Below are positions 50,330 through 58,552 of a stretch of 64,000 nt of DNA, piece after piece. The first letter of the stretch is position 1. The number at the start of each line of letters is the position of its first letter. This stretch comes from Paractinoplanes rishiriensis (GTDB lineage Bacteria > Actinomycetota > Actinomycetes > Mycobacteriales > Micromonosporaceae). Both the position numbers and the translations under genes were made by a program. A model generated the notes under the pieces. That model was not told the origin of the DNA. It saw only the letters and a list, made by a program, of their open reading frames with translations, and did no database searches. The stretch spans positions 124,001-188,000 of the forward strand of contig NZ_BOMV01000013.1 in the NCBI RefSeq assembly GCF_016862375.1, given 5' to 3'.

Positions 50330-52924
50330 GTGCCCGAGGGCGACGAGCTGCTGCGGCTCGCGTTGTCCCGGCCGGTCGAAGCCCTCACCACGACCGACCG
50401 GCTGATCGCGGACGGCGCCGGTGGCGCGCGCGGCGCGATGGCACACCGGGCCCGGGCCGTGGTGCTGCGCGACGACGGCCGCTTCGCCGACGCGATCCGC
50501 GACCTGCGGGTGGCGCTACGACTGGCGGCGTCGACCGGCGACCGCGATCTCACCCTCGACGTGCAGGGCACGCTGGGCGTCACGCTGGCCATGTCCGGGC
50601 GGACCGCGGCCGGGCTCGCCGTGCTCGACGAGGTGGTGGCGGCCACCCGCGGGCAGCACGCCGGCCGGGCCCTGATGCGCCGCGGCTACCAGCTGGCCGC
50701 GATGGGCCGGCGCGAGGAGGCGCTGGCCGACCTCAGCCGGGCCGTCCGGCTGCTGCGCCGGGCCGGCGACGGCATCTGGGAGGCCCGCGCCCGCACCAGC
50801 CGGTTCGGCGTGTACGCGACGTTCGGCCAGGCCGCCCGGGCGCATCGGGACCTGGTGGTGGCCGAGCGGCTGTTCACCGAGGCCGGCCAGGAGCTGGAGT
50901 CGGCGACCGCGGTGCACAACCGGGCCGACGTGGCGGTGCAGGCCGGTGACCTGCCGGCCGCGCTGGCCTGCCTGGACGAGGCGGAGAGCCGGTACACCCG
51001 GCTCGGGTCGTTCACCGCTGACCTGGTCTTCGACCGTTGCACGGTGCTGCTGGTGGCCGGGCTCGCCCGGGAGGCGCTGGCCGCCGCGGACGCCGGCCTG
51101 GCCCGGCTGAACGGGCGCACCTCCGACCGGGCGGAGCTGCTGTTCATCTCGGCCAAGGCGGCGCAGGCGGCGGACCGGCCGGCGGACGCCGCGGTGCGCG
51201 CCGCCGAGGCCCGCGACCTGTTCCGCCACCAGCACCGGTCCTGGTGGGCGGCGCGGGCCGCGTTCGTGCTGGTGCAGTCGCGCTACGACGCCGGTCGCCG
51301 GGACGGCCGGCTGCGGGTCGCGGCCGCCCGGATCGCCGACCGGCTGGAGGAGCTCGGCGCCGAGGAGGCACCGGCGGCGCACCTGCTCGCCGGCCGGCTG
51401 GCCGCGGTGGCCGGGCGTCTCGACGAGGCCGACCGCAACCTGGAGCGGGCCGCCCGGTCCCGGCGGCGGGGACCGGCGTACGGGCATGCCGAGGGCTGGC
51501 TGGCCCAGGCGCTGCGGGCGGAGGCGCGGGGCGCGACCGCGGCGGCGCTGAGTGCCTGCCGCCGGGGCCTGCTGGCCGCCGCCCAGCACCAGCAGCGGCT
51601 CGGCGCTGTCGAGCTGCGCGCGCACGCCGCGGTGTACGGCACCGAACTGGCCGCGATCGGGCAGCGGCACGCGGTGCGCCGCAACGACGCGCGGATGCTG
51701 CTGGCCTGGAGCGAACGCTGGCGGGCCGGCGCACTGACCCACGCGTCCCCGCGCCCGCCGGACGACCGCGCACTCGCCGCCGAGCTGGCCGCCTTCCGCG
51801 AGGTGATGAGCCGGCTCGACGACGCCCATGCGGCCGGCGGGCCGGTCACCCAGCTGGAGCAGCAGCGGCGGCGGCTGGAACGAGAGATCCGGGCCCGCAC
51901 TCTGCGGGTGACGGCCGGCGGCGGCGGTCCGGCCGGCGCCGCGACCGTGCCCGAGACGCTCGCCGGCCTCGGCGACCGCGTGCTGGTGGAGCTGGTGGCG
52001 GTGGACGGCGTGCTGCACGCGGTGACCGCGCGTCCCCGCCGGGTGCGCCTGCACGTGGTCGGCCCGGTCGAGGCGGCCGTCCGCGAGGTGGAGCTGGCCC
52101 GGTTCATGCTGCGCCGGCTGGCCCGCGGCCGGCCGCCGCCGGGCGCGCGGGACCGGCTGGCGCAGGCCGGCGCCCGCCTGCAGGCCGTCCTGCTCGGCCC
52201 GGCGGTCACCGACCTCGGCGAGTATCCGGCGGTGGTGGTCCCGCCCGGTCCGCTGCACGCCGTCCCGTGGGCCATGCTGCCGGCGCTGGCCGAACGTTCC
52301 TGGTGCGTCGCGCCGTCGGCCGCGGTCTGGCTGCGCACCCGGCAGCGGCCGGTCCGGCGGCGCGGGCGCACGGTGGTCGTGGTGGGTCCCGGGCTGCCCG
52401 GCAACCAGACCGAGGCCGCCCGGATCGCGGCCGGGTACCGCGACGCCACGGTGCTCGGCGCCGGCCGGGCCACCGCCGCCCGGGTGCTGGACGCGATGGA
52501 CGGCGCGGCGACCGCGCACATCGCGGCGCACGGGGTGTTCCAGGCGGAGAACCCGCTGTTCTCGTCGCTGCGGCTGGACGACGGGCCGCTCACCGTGCAC
52601 GACCTGGGCCGGCTCCGGCGGGCGCCGGACCGGATGATCCTGTCCAGTTGCGAGTCCGGGGTGGCCGCGCCGGTCGCCGGCGACGAGCTGCTCGGCATGA
52701 TCAGCGTGCTGGTGCCGCTGGGCACGAGCAGCCTGATCGCCAGCGTGGTGCCGGTCAACGACGCGGCGGCCGCGCCGCTGATGGCCGAGGTCCACGACGC
52801 GCTGCGCGCGGGCGCGTCGTTCGGATCGGCGCTGGCGTCGGCGCGGCGGACCGCCTGCGCGGCCGAGCAGGGCGAACCGGTCGCGGCCGCCACCGCGCTC
52901 GCCTTCGTCGCGCTCGGCCGGTGA
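50330..52924 (+). CDS. TPR-CHAT protein (caspase-like cysteine protease)
   Basis: 864 residues. Residues ~1-450 are helical repeats of TPR character (ALADLSRAVRLLRRAGDG, DLPAALACLDEAESRYTRLG) that would bind a partner or trigger. The C-terminal CHAT domain (~560-864) has the caspase-type dyad H734 in IAAHGVFQ and C774 in ILSSCESG, after the strand ATAH and before GDELLGMISVLVPLG. CHAT proteases are clan CD peptidases used in bacterial conflict and regulated cell-death systems, for example Craspase/TPR-CHAT. The neighbours (divergent S8 protease, sigma factor operon converging from the right) form a cluster. No signal peptide; leaderless start. Confidence 0.9.
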   Translation: MPEGDELLRLALSRPVEALTTTDRLIADGAGGARGAMAHRARAVVLRDDGRFADAIRDLRVALRLAASTGDRDLTLDVQGTLGVTLAMSGRTAAGLAVLDEVVAATRGQHAGRALMRRGYQLAAMGRREEALADLSRAVRLLRRAGDGIWEARARTSRFGVYATFGQAARAHRDLVVAERLFTEAGQELESATAVHNRADVAVQAGDLPAALACLDEAESRYTRLGSFTADLVFDRCTVLLVAGLAREALAAADAGLARLNGRTSDRAELLFISAKAAQAADRPADAAVRAAEARDLFRHQHRSWWAARAAFVLVQSRYDAGRRDGRLRVAAARIADRLEELGAEEAPAAHLLAGRLAAVAGRLDEADRNLERAARSRRRGPAYGHAEGWLAQALRAEARGATAAALSACRRGLLAAAQHQQRLGAVELRAHAAVYGTELAAIGQRHAVRRNDARMLLAWSERWRAGALTHASPRPPDDRALAAELAAFREVMSRLDDAHAAGGPVTQLEQQRRRLEREIRARTLRVTAGGGGPAGAATVPETLAGLGDRVLVELVAVDGVLHAVTARPRRVRLHVVGPVEAAVREVELARFMLRRLARGRPPPGARDRLAQAGARLQAVLLGPAVTDLGEYPAVVVPPGPLHAVPWAMLPALAERSWCVAPSAAVWLRTRQRPVRRRGRTVVVVGPGLPGNQTEAARIAAGYRDATVLGAGRATAARVLDAMDGAATAHIAAHGVFQAENPLFSSLRLDDGPLTVHDLGRLRRAPDRMILSSCESGVAAPVAGDELLGMISVLVPLGTSSLIASVVPVNDAAAAPLMAEVHDALRAGASFGSALASARRTACAAEQGEPVAAATALAFVALGR

Positions 52925-52941
52925 GGCCGGTTGCCGGCCGG

Positions 52942-53412
52942 TCATATCGTCACCCGCGCGGTGGTCACCGGCGCGCCGTCGGACGAGGTACAGCGCAGCC
53001 GGACCGGACCGTGCGGGACGTCCCGGACCAGGAACCGGCCGAGTTCGTCGACGTCGAGCAGCCGGCGCCCGCCGGCCGAGTCCAGCCAGCACTCGCCGTC
53101 CGCGGTGCCGGTGAACTGGCCGATCAGCCGCAGCCCGGCCGGTTCCTCCTCGACCTCGATGTCGATCTGCACCCCGCCGCCGGAGAACGACAGCAGCCAG
53201 CGTCCCTGCGCCTCATCCGGCCCGGAGCGCACCACGGCGAAGCCGGAATCGACCGCGGACCGGGAGTCCCCGATCAGGACGGCGATCTCACCGTCCAGGT
53301 TGCGGGTCAGGTAGGCCGCGCGGGCCGCGGCGTACACCGCGGAGGTCGGCCCGTCGATCTCGGCGGCGATCCGCCGCAGGGCGGTGAGCAGCGGCTCGTC
53401 CACGGCCCTCAC
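52942..53412 (-). CDS. Unknown protein translationally coupled to the sigma factor
   Basis: 156 residues from the GTG at 53412, which overlaps the sigma-factor stop (GTGA); a GTG nine bases later is the alternative. The N-terminal ~45 residues are helical (LLTALRRIAAEIDGPTSAVYAAARAAYL). The rest is beta-rich (GEIAVLIGDSRS, WLLSFSGGGVQIDIEVEEE, GLRLIGQFTGTADGE, RLLDVDELGRFLVRDVPHGPVRLRC). No anti-sigma zinc motif (HxxxCxxC) or membrane helix is present. Position directly after a sigma gene hints that it modulates the sigma factor or carries a ligand-binding barrel; this is inference. It ends 17 bp from the convergent CHAT gene. Confidence 0.72.
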   Translation of the reverse strand: MRAVDEPLLTALRRIAAEIDGPTSAVYAAARAAYLTRNLDGEIAVLIGDSRSAVDSGFAVVRSGPDEAQGRWLLSFSGGGVQIDIEVEEEPAGLRLIGQFTGTADGECWLDSAGGRRLLDVDELGRFLVRDVPHGPVRLRCTSSDGAPVTTARVTI

Positions 53413-53984
53413 CCCCTGCGCAGGTCGGTCGGGCGGTGCTCGGGCGCCGCCGGCTGGTCGTCGAAGATCCCCCCGTCGAGCAGGCCGCGCAGGCACTTCA
53501 GGCAGCGCTGCCGGGTCGGGCCGATGCTGCCGACCGGGATGTCCAGGGCGGCCGCGGCCTCGGCGTAGCTGGGCGGCGGGTCGGCCATCAGCACCCGGAG
53601 CAGCCGCTGGCACGATGGCTTGAGCCCGCCGAACGCGCGCCACAGGGCGGCGTCCCGCTCGTCGCGCAGTACCGCGTCGTCGAGCGGGTCGGTCGCCGCG
53701 GCGGCGCCGTCCCAGCCGTCCCGGCCGTCGGGTTCGCCCACCCGCAGCCGGCCGGCCCGGCGGTGGATCTCGATGCACTCGCGGCGCAGCACCGCGGCGA
53801 GCCAGCTGCCGATCCGCTCCGGCTCGCGCACCTGGTCGAGGTGTTCGACCAGACGCAGCCAGGTGGTCTGCACGGCGTCCTCGGCGTCGGAGTCGCTCAT
53901 CCGCATGCTGCGGGCGATCGACCAGAGCAGGTTGGTGTACCGGTCGGTCAGCGCCTCCCAGGCGGCCGCGTCGACCACTTCCAT
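53409..53984 (-). CDS. Sigma-70 family (ECF-like) RNA polymerase sigma factor
   Basis: 191 residues. Sigma region 2 (WEALTDRYTNLLWSIARSM then DAEDAVQTTWLRLVEHLDQVREPERIGSWLAAVLRREC) and region 4 (LKPSCQRLLRVLMADPPPSYAEAAAALDIPVGSIGPTRQRCLKCLRGLL) are both present, with no extra domain. It is preceded by a stem-loop and a 132-residue protein gene and followed, overlapping, by the 156-residue unknown protein. The start ATG has AGGGGG 8 nt upstream. It likely transcribes the surrounding protease genes or a distant regulon; no repeated promoter pair was convincing by eye. Confidence 0.9.
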   Translation of the reverse strand: MEVVDAAAWEALTDRYTNLLWSIARSMRMSDSDAEDAVQTTWLRLVEHLDQVREPERIGSWLAAVLRRECIEIHRRAGRLRVGEPDGRDGWDGAAAATDPLDDAVLRDERDAALWRAFGGLKPSCQRLLRVLMADPPPSYAEAAAALDIPVGSIGPTRQRCLKCLRGLLDGGIFDDQPAAPEHRPTDLRRG

Positions 53985-54023
53985 CGGGATGCCCCCTCAC
54001 GCGGATCGGGACAGTGCGGCGAA

Positions 54024-54051
54024 GTGGTGCGGGCCATGCGACCCGCACCAC
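54024..54051 (-). terminator. Stem-loop ahead of the sigma gene (attenuator or terminator)
   Basis: GTGGTGCGGG / CCCGCACCAC (10 bp, 8-nt loop) begins 8 bp after the stop of the 132-residue protein gene and precedes the sigma ATG by about 40 bp. Readthrough would limit sigma-factor synthesis relative to the upstream protein. Confidence 0.7.
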
Positions 54052-54059
54052 CGGTTTCG

Positions 54060-54458
54060 TCAGGCGTCGACCACCACGAACAGCCCGCTCTGCGCGGACG
54101 AGAAGTCGGTGTGGATTCCGGCCTCGGCCTTGTAGGACGCGGTGACCTGGAGCACGTCGCCCACGTCGGCCACCCAGCCCGGCTTGATGTCGACCCGGAG
54201 GGTGTCGTTGCGCTTCTTGTCCTCCGGCTTGATGGTGCGCGGCAGCTTCTCGGTCACGAGGATCGAGGACTTGCTCACGTTGGCGACCGACACGTAGAGC
54301 AGGTCGGCGTCGGCGAACTGCATGAGGTTCCGCCCGATCTCCACCTTGGCCACGACGTCGAACGCCGCACCCTTCGGTACCGACTCGGCGAAGTCCTCGG
54401 TGTTGTCGTCCGCCGGAAACAGATCGTTGATCGCGGCGTCCCAGCTGTTGTTCGGCAT
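54060..54458 (-). CDS. 132-residue soluble protein of unknown function, first gene of the sigma operon
   Basis: Starts MPNNSWDAAINDLFPADD with AAGGGT upstream of the ATG at 54458; an in-frame upstream start would give a non-conserved basic extension. After an acidic N-terminal tail the chain is beta-rich (AAFDVVAKVEIGRNLMQF, DLLYVSVANVSKSSILVTE, NDTLRVDIKPGWVADVGDVLQVTASY, SGLFVVVDA), like a single compact sandwich. It has no cysteine and no signal peptide. Position ahead of an attenuator suggests it is made in larger amounts than the sigma factor. It could be the substrate or effector watched by the two proteases nearby; that is a hypothesis only. Confidence 0.7.
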   Translation of the reverse strand: MPNNSWDAAINDLFPADDNTEDFAESVPKGAAFDVVAKVEIGRNLMQFADADLLYVSVANVSKSSILVTEKLPRTIKPEDKKRNDTLRVDIKPGWVADVGDVLQVTASYKAEAGIHTDFSSAQSGLFVVVDA

Positions 54459-54593
54459 GTGATGGACCCTTCGTCCGTGGTCTGGAATTGCAGAGGCGGC
54501 GCCCACCTGCCAGACAAGACGGAGCGGTGTCCGGGTCAAATACCTTTGCGGTGCGCTGAATTCCGACAGTCTCGCCAGCGCGGCCGGTCCCGG

Positions 54594-55064
54594 CTATCGG
54601 ATCAAGGACGCGCGAAGGATGCCGATCGCCTTGGGCCCCACGCCGTGCAGGGCCAGCAGTTCGGCGTCGGTGTATCCGGCCACCTGCGCCAGCGTGGTGA
54701 TGCCGGCCGCCGCCAAAGCCCGGGTGGCCGGCTGTCCGATCGCCTTCGGCAGGTCGGCGGCCGCTGCTGGCGGCTCGGTGAGCTCTCGGGGCGCGCAGGA
54801 CCGCCAGGCCAGCCAGACCCAGTGGTTGAGCTGCTGCCCGTCCAGGTCGGCGAGCCCGATCCGCACCGTCCCGCGCGCCCCTCGGCGGCCGGCCGGGTGC
54901 GCCGCCAGGAAGTCTTCCGCGTCCGCCGCCGGCAGGTGCAGGGTCACCTCGTTGCCCCCGCCGAGAGCGGCGAACCGCTTGTCGCGTACGGCAAAAATGT
55001 TGTCCTGCTGATGGGTCTCCGCGAGCGAGCGGGCAAACTTGCGCAGCTGGGCGGGCGTCGTCAT
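54594..55064 (-). CDS. MmcQ/YjbR-like protein with C-terminal helix-hairpin-helix
   Basis: 156 residues. The N-terminal ~95 residues follow the YjbR/MmcQ fold (FARSLAETHQQDNIFAVRDKRFAALGGGNEVTLHLPAADAEDFL, then HWVWLAW). The C-terminal ~45 residues form a helix-hairpin-helix (LAAAGITTLAQVAGYTDAELLALHGVGPKAIGILRASL) of the type that contacts the DNA backbone. A DNA-binding or repair-related role is therefore possible, but no partner is encoded nearby. The ATG at 55064 has AAGGTGGG upstream; it diverges from the VOC gene with only 36 bp between. Confidence 0.78.
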   Translation of the reverse strand: MTTPAQLRKFARSLAETHQQDNIFAVRDKRFAALGGGNEVTLHLPAADAEDFLAAHPAGRRGARGTVRIGLADLDGQQLNHWVWLAWRSCAPRELTEPPAAAADLPKAIGQPATRALAAAGITTLAQVAGYTDAELLALHGVGPKAIGILRASLIR

Positions 55065-55087
55065 GCGCCCACCTTCGCACGCTGCGA

Positions 55088-55093
55088 TAACGT
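55088..55093 (+). promoter_or_regulatory. -10 element TAACGT (leaderless promoter of the VOC gene)
   Basis: It matches TANNNT and is 7 nt before the ATG at 55101 with no Shine-Dalgarno. It shares the 36-bp gap with the divergent YjbR-like gene. Confidence 0.5.
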
Positions 55094-55100
55094 GTCGGCC

Positions 55101-55484
55101 ATGGCCATGCACTGGACGCTGGGCTGCGACGCCGCCGACCCGCACCGGCTCGCCGACTTCTGGTCCCGGGCGCTGGGTTACCTTCCCGAACCCGGCTACG
55201 ACGAGCCCGACGGCGCCTCGATCATCGATCCGGACGGCCGGGGCCCTGCGATCGGCTTCCTGCGTGTGCCGGAGGGCAAGACCGCCAAGAACCGCCTGCA
55301 CATCGACATCCGGGTGGCCGGCGAGCCGCCGTGGGACCTGCCCGAGCGCGGGCGCCTGATCCGCGCCAAGGTGGGCGACCTGGTCGCGCTGGGTGCCACC
55401 GAGGTCCGGGAGCAGTGGTACGGCACCGAGTTCGGTCACGTCCAGATGGCCGACCCGGAGGGCAACGAGTTCTGCGTCGCATAA
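55101..55484 (+). CDS. VOC-family (glyoxalase-like) protein
   Basis: 127 residues. MHWTLGCDAADPHRLADFWSRALGY opens a vicinal oxygen chelate fold; NRLHIDIRV supplies the central metal-ligand strand and MADPEGNEFCVA the C-terminal one, as in the Glyoxalase_6-like subgroup. Small actinobacterial members act in antibiotic binding or remain uncharacterised. The start is placed at the first ATG, 7 nt after TAACGT; a second ATG two codons later is possible. Confidence 0.85.
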   Translation: MAMHWTLGCDAADPHRLADFWSRALGYLPEPGYDEPDGASIIDPDGRGPAIGFLRVPEGKTAKNRLHIDIRVAGEPPWDLPERGRLIRAKVGDLVALGATEVREQWYGTEFGHVQMADPEGNEFCVA

Positions 55485-55487
55485 ACG

Positions 55488-55506
55488 TATGCGATTCGCA
55501 TATAAT
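55488..55506 (+). promoter_or_regulatory. Palindromic operator next to a TATAAT promoter
   Basis: TATGCGA-T-TCGCATA (55488-55502) is a perfect 7-bp palindrome with a 1-nt centre. It runs into TATAAT (55501-55506), which lies 6 nt before the GTG at 55513. It is the likely autoregulatory site of the MarR protein encoded by the second gene of this transcript. Confidence 0.7.
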
Positions 55507-55512
55507 CCTGCG

Positions 55513-55893
55513 GTGGACATCCGAGCACTGGTCGACCGCTGGCACGAGGCGGTCAACACCCACAACCTTTCGGCCGTACGCGAGACAGCCAGCGACCCGG
55601 TCGTGGTGAGCGGCCCGCAGGGCGCCGCCCGCATCACGCCCGGCGAGTTCGCGGACTGGGTGACGCGCTCCGGCATCGAACTGCGCCCGGCGTCGCACCA
55701 CCCGATCACCGACCGCGTCATGGTCGTCGAACAGGCCGCCCGCTGGCCCGGCAGCGACGACTGGGCCACCGTCGCCACCGTCTTCCGCACCACCGGCGCC
55801 CGGGTCTCGGCGGCCCTGCGCTTCCCCGACCTGGAGGCCGCGCTGGATTTCGCCCACCTCTACACGGCGCTGGCCGCCACCGAGGGCTCGTGA
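55513..55893 (+). CDS. NTF2/SnoaL-like small protein
   Basis: 126 residues. DIRALVDRWHEAVNTHNLSAVRETASDPVVV is the opening helix-strand pattern of the NTF2-like/SnoaL fold (ketosteroid isomerase-type cone). Later strands RVMVVEQAARW and WATVATVFRTTGARVSAALRF fit the sheet. An enzymatic residue set cannot be assigned. The leaderless GTG start follows TATAAT; the stop overlaps the MarR GTG (GTGA), so the two proteins are co-expressed and the small protein may handle the compound sensed by MarR. Confidence 0.75.
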   Translation: MDIRALVDRWHEAVNTHNLSAVRETASDPVVVSGPQGAARITPGEFADWVTRSGIELRPASHHPITDRVMVVEQAARWPGSDDWATVATVFRTTGARVSAALRFPDLEAALDFAHLYTALAATEGS

Positions 55894-56300
55894 CCGAGCC
55901 GGGCCCCGGCGAGGCCGTCTTCCAGTTCGTCCGGCACTGGGCCCGCCGCACGAACGCCCCCGCCGACGTCCTGGTGGTAGAGGCCGTCCACGCCCTGAGC
56001 GCCCGCGACGAGGTGACCGTCAACGACGTGGCCACCGAACTGGGCGTCGACCAGTCCGGTGCGTCGCGGATGGTCACCCGGGCCGTCGACCAGGGCTATC
56101 TGGCCACCCACCCGTCCCCGGCCGACGCCCGCCGCCGCACCGTCACGGTGACCGGCGCCGGATCGGACCTGCTGGCGGCCGCCCACCGGTGGCAGGAGGA
56201 GGTCTTCGCCACCATGACCGACTCGTGGACCGCGGCCGAACGCGCCGCCTTCCACCGGGCGACGCTGCACCTGCTGACCCGCTCCCGCTCGCTCGGCTAG
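55890..56300 (+). CDS. MarR-family transcriptional regulator
   Basis: 136 residues. The winged helix reads EVTVNDVATELGVDQSGASRMVTRAVDQGYLATHPSPADARRRTVTVTGAG, with the basic wing ADARRR typical of MarR repressors; flanking helices form the dimer. GTG start overlaps the NTF2-like stop by 4 bp. The palindrome at 55488 is its probable operator. Confidence 0.92.
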   Translation: MTEPGPGEAVFQFVRHWARRTNAPADVLVVEAVHALSARDEVTVNDVATELGVDQSGASRMVTRAVDQGYLATHPSPADARRRTVTVTGAGSDLLAAAHRWQEEVFATMTDSWTAAERAAFHRATLHLLTRSRSLG

Positions 56301-56764
56301 CGGACGGCCTCGGCCACGTCCCGATCTTGGTGCGCACACCTGCTGTGGGCGCCGGCCGGCCCGCTGGCTGCGGTTGCGACCTTCGACGGCTGGCGGCGCC
56401 GGTGCAGCCGGACGACCGCGGGAACGGCGGTCGCCACCACGATGACCAGGGCCACGAGCTGGCCGGGGAGCAGGGGCCCAGGCACCCGCCCCGGTACCGG
56501 CACGGTCCAGGGCGACGAACAGGAGGCCGAAGCCGAGCCCGGCGCCGGCTCCGTAGGCGACATCGGTCGTGCGGAAGCCGTCGGCCGGCCCGGACCACGA
56601 CGCCAGCGCCACGGCGGGCAGGGCCAGGACGATTCCGGCCCCGCCCCACGCCCATTCGTGACTCGTCGGCGTTCCGCCCAGCGCCAAGGCCCCAGCCAGC
56701 GCCCCCAGGACGCCGCCTGCACCGCGACGGGCATCAGCGCCGGCATCGCTGGGCGGCACCCACG
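56301..56764 (-). pseudogene. Frameshifted fragment of an EamA/DMT-type transporter
   Basis: Segments of a 10-helix drug/metabolite transporter occur in different minus-strand frames. MPVAVQAAS lies in one frame. VLGALAGALALGG, GIVLALPAVALAS and GLGFGLLFVALDRAGTG lie in a second. GQLVALVIVVATAVPAVV returns to the first. At least two frameshifts are needed and the total is far shorter than the family (~290 residues). No intact start-to-stop frame can make the protein. Boundaries are approximate. Confidence 0.75.
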
Positions 56765-57530
56765 GGGCCGGCCGGTGCGGGCATTCGTCCTTCGACGGGC
56801 CGACCTCAACCTCGGCCAGGCCCAGTCCCGGTTCGCGGTCGTAGCGCAGGTCACCGGCCACCCAGCCGTCGGCTGTGGGCGCGGCCCACGGGGCCCGGGC
56901 GAACTGGAGCAGGGCCTCGACCGCGCAGTATTCGCCGGCGAGGGTGTCGAGGAGGGCTACGTCGACGGCCAGTTCGCCGCTCCAGGCGACCTCGTCGGTG
57001 GACTCCTGGGCGACGGGCACCAGCCGGGCACCAGCGAGTGGAACGCTCGGCGTACGACAAATTGGTTGGGGGTTTTCTGGACCGCGAGAACCTCCCGGCA
57101 GACCGGGTTGGCCGGCATCGGGGTCAGCACCACGTCGAGTGTGCGGGCGTCCGGGAAGCGGTCCGCCAGCATCGCCTCGAAGCGGCTCTCGGCGGTCCGG
57201 GAGGTGATCACGAACGTCGCGGTGAGCGCCAGCCAGGCGACGATGCCGCTGGTGAGGGCCGCCCGCGCGGAGGCGAAGCGGCTGACCGCGGCCAGGCCGA
57301 GGGTGAGCACGGTCAGCAGCGCGGCGAACGACGGCGGCACGAAGCCGCTGAACCACGCCAGGCCCAGGCCGGCCGCGAGCACCAGCCCGATCAGTCGAGC
57401 CCAATGTGCAGCAGCGGCGCCAGGATCGACAGTCCGGCCAGGAAGCCGAGGTCGGCCCGCCAGGTTCGGGGGAGGCCGACCACGGCGGCGCGCCGGCCGG
57501 CCCGCGGCGTAGGCGGGGGCGGCCGCCATG
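56765..57530 (-). pseudogene. Frameshifted, N-truncated metal-dependent membrane hydrolase (YdjM/DUF457-like) remnant
   Basis: DLGFLAGLSILAPLLHIGLD is in one frame near 57.4 kb. RLIGLVLAAGLGLAWFSGFVPPSF through VLTPMPANPVCREVLAV is in a second. FARAPWAAPTADGWVAGDLRY and LGLAEVEVG is in a third. In order these match the second half of the inner-membrane metal-dependent hydrolase family. The N-terminal half with the metal-binding histidines is absent. It directly abuts the EamA fragment, so the 1.2-kb stretch is a decayed segment. Confidence 0.72.
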
Positions 57531-57553
57531 GCGGTGCTCGCGGTACCCGCCCC

Positions 57554-58489
57554 CTAGCTCGCGTACAGGGCGGTCAGCTCCGCGCCGATGCGGGCCAGCT
57601 CCGCGCGTACCTCTGCCGGATTTTGAACCTGCACGCCGGCACCCCAGCCGGACAGGGTGCGCGCTATGTCGCGTGGGGTCGGCGCGCCCACCCGGACCTG
57701 CGCGCGGCCGTCGTCGAGGACCGTCAGCACGTGGCAGTGCCGGCCGAAGTGGTCGCGCAGCACCCAGGCGAAGCGTTCCTCGATCAGCAGCGTGGCCCAG
57801 GTGCGGGAGCGCTTGTCCTCGACCTCGCCGACCACCTCGTCCCACGCCTCGCCGAGACGGAAGCCGGCCGGGCGGGTGAAGGTCTCGCCGGTCGGCGCAA
57901 CGTCGGTCATCCGGTCGGCGCGGAACGTGCGGCGGCCCCGGGGCGTGCCGGCAATCAGGTACCAGACGTCGTTCTTGTCCACCACGCCCCACGGGTCGGC
58001 CGTCCGGGAGGCATCCCGGTAGGTGAATCCGATCCGGCGCCGGTGCACAACGGCGTCGCGCAGCACCTCGACCACCGCGGGTGGCCGGGGACGGTCGCGC
58101 TCGCCCCAGCTCGCCGGGTCGACCAGGGTGGCGGCGGCCGCGGCCGCCGCGTCGGTGCGGAACGTCGCGGGCAGCGCGCGCAGCAGCTTGCTCAGCGCCG
58201 TCCGGGCTGACTCCGAACCACCCGCCGCGGCCGGGCCGAGCAGCACGAACAACGCCTGCGCCTCGCCGGCCGACAGGCCGCTCAGGTCGGTGCGCGCACC
58301 GCCCACCAGGGACCAGCCGCCGTGCCGGCCGGGCTGCGGATAGACCGGGATGCCGGCCGTCGAGAGGGCCAGCAGGTCTCGCCGGGCGGTCGCCACCGAG
58401 ACCTCCAGTTCGGCGGCCACCTCGGCGGCGGTGACCCGGCCGCGGGCCTGCATCAGCAGCAGGACGGCGACGAGACGATCGGCACGCAT
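57554..58489 (-). CDS. YafY-type WYL-domain transcriptional regulator
   Basis: 311 residues. N-terminal helix-turn-helix (RVTAAEVAAELEVSVATARRDLLAL), then a WYL domain (~135-225: RRRIGFTYRDASRTADPWGVVDKNDVWYLIAG, RTFRADRM) and the WCX region at the C-terminus. WYL proteins respond to small ligands or nucleic acid ends and usually control adjacent genes. It is divergent from the VOC gene at 58553; an inverted repeat lies between. Confidence 0.92.
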   Translation of the reverse strand: MRADRLVAVLLLMQARGRVTAAEVAAELEVSVATARRDLLALSTAGIPVYPQPGRHGGWSLVGGARTDLSGLSAGEAQALFVLLGPAAAGGSESARTALSKLLRALPATFRTDAAAAAAATLVDPASWGERDRPRPPAVVEVLRDAVVHRRRIGFTYRDASRTADPWGVVDKNDVWYLIAGTPRGRRTFRADRMTDVAPTGETFTRPAGFRLGEAWDEVVGEVEDKRSRTWATLLIEERFAWVLRDHFGRHCHVLTVLDDGRAQVRVGAPTPRDIARTLSGWGAGVQVQNPAEVRAELARIGAELTALYAS

Positions 58490-58508
58490 GCCGGCAAGGT
58501 TCGCAGAA

Positions 58509-58533
58509 AAAGTGCGCAGAAGGTGAGCACTTT
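58509..58533. promoter_or_regulatory. Inverted repeat in the WYL/VOC intergenic region
   Basis: AAAGTGC / GCACTTT (7-bp arms, 11-nt spacer) sits in the 63-bp gap between divergent genes and is a plausible operator of the WYL regulator. Confidence 0.5.
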
Positions 58534-58552
58534 AACTACCAGGATCGAGAGC

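Noticed and set aside
56143-56655. A 170-codon minus-strand frame as an intact gene
   Set aside because: It is a third-frame shadow across the EamA pseudogene; the Arg/Pro-rich translation has no family features.
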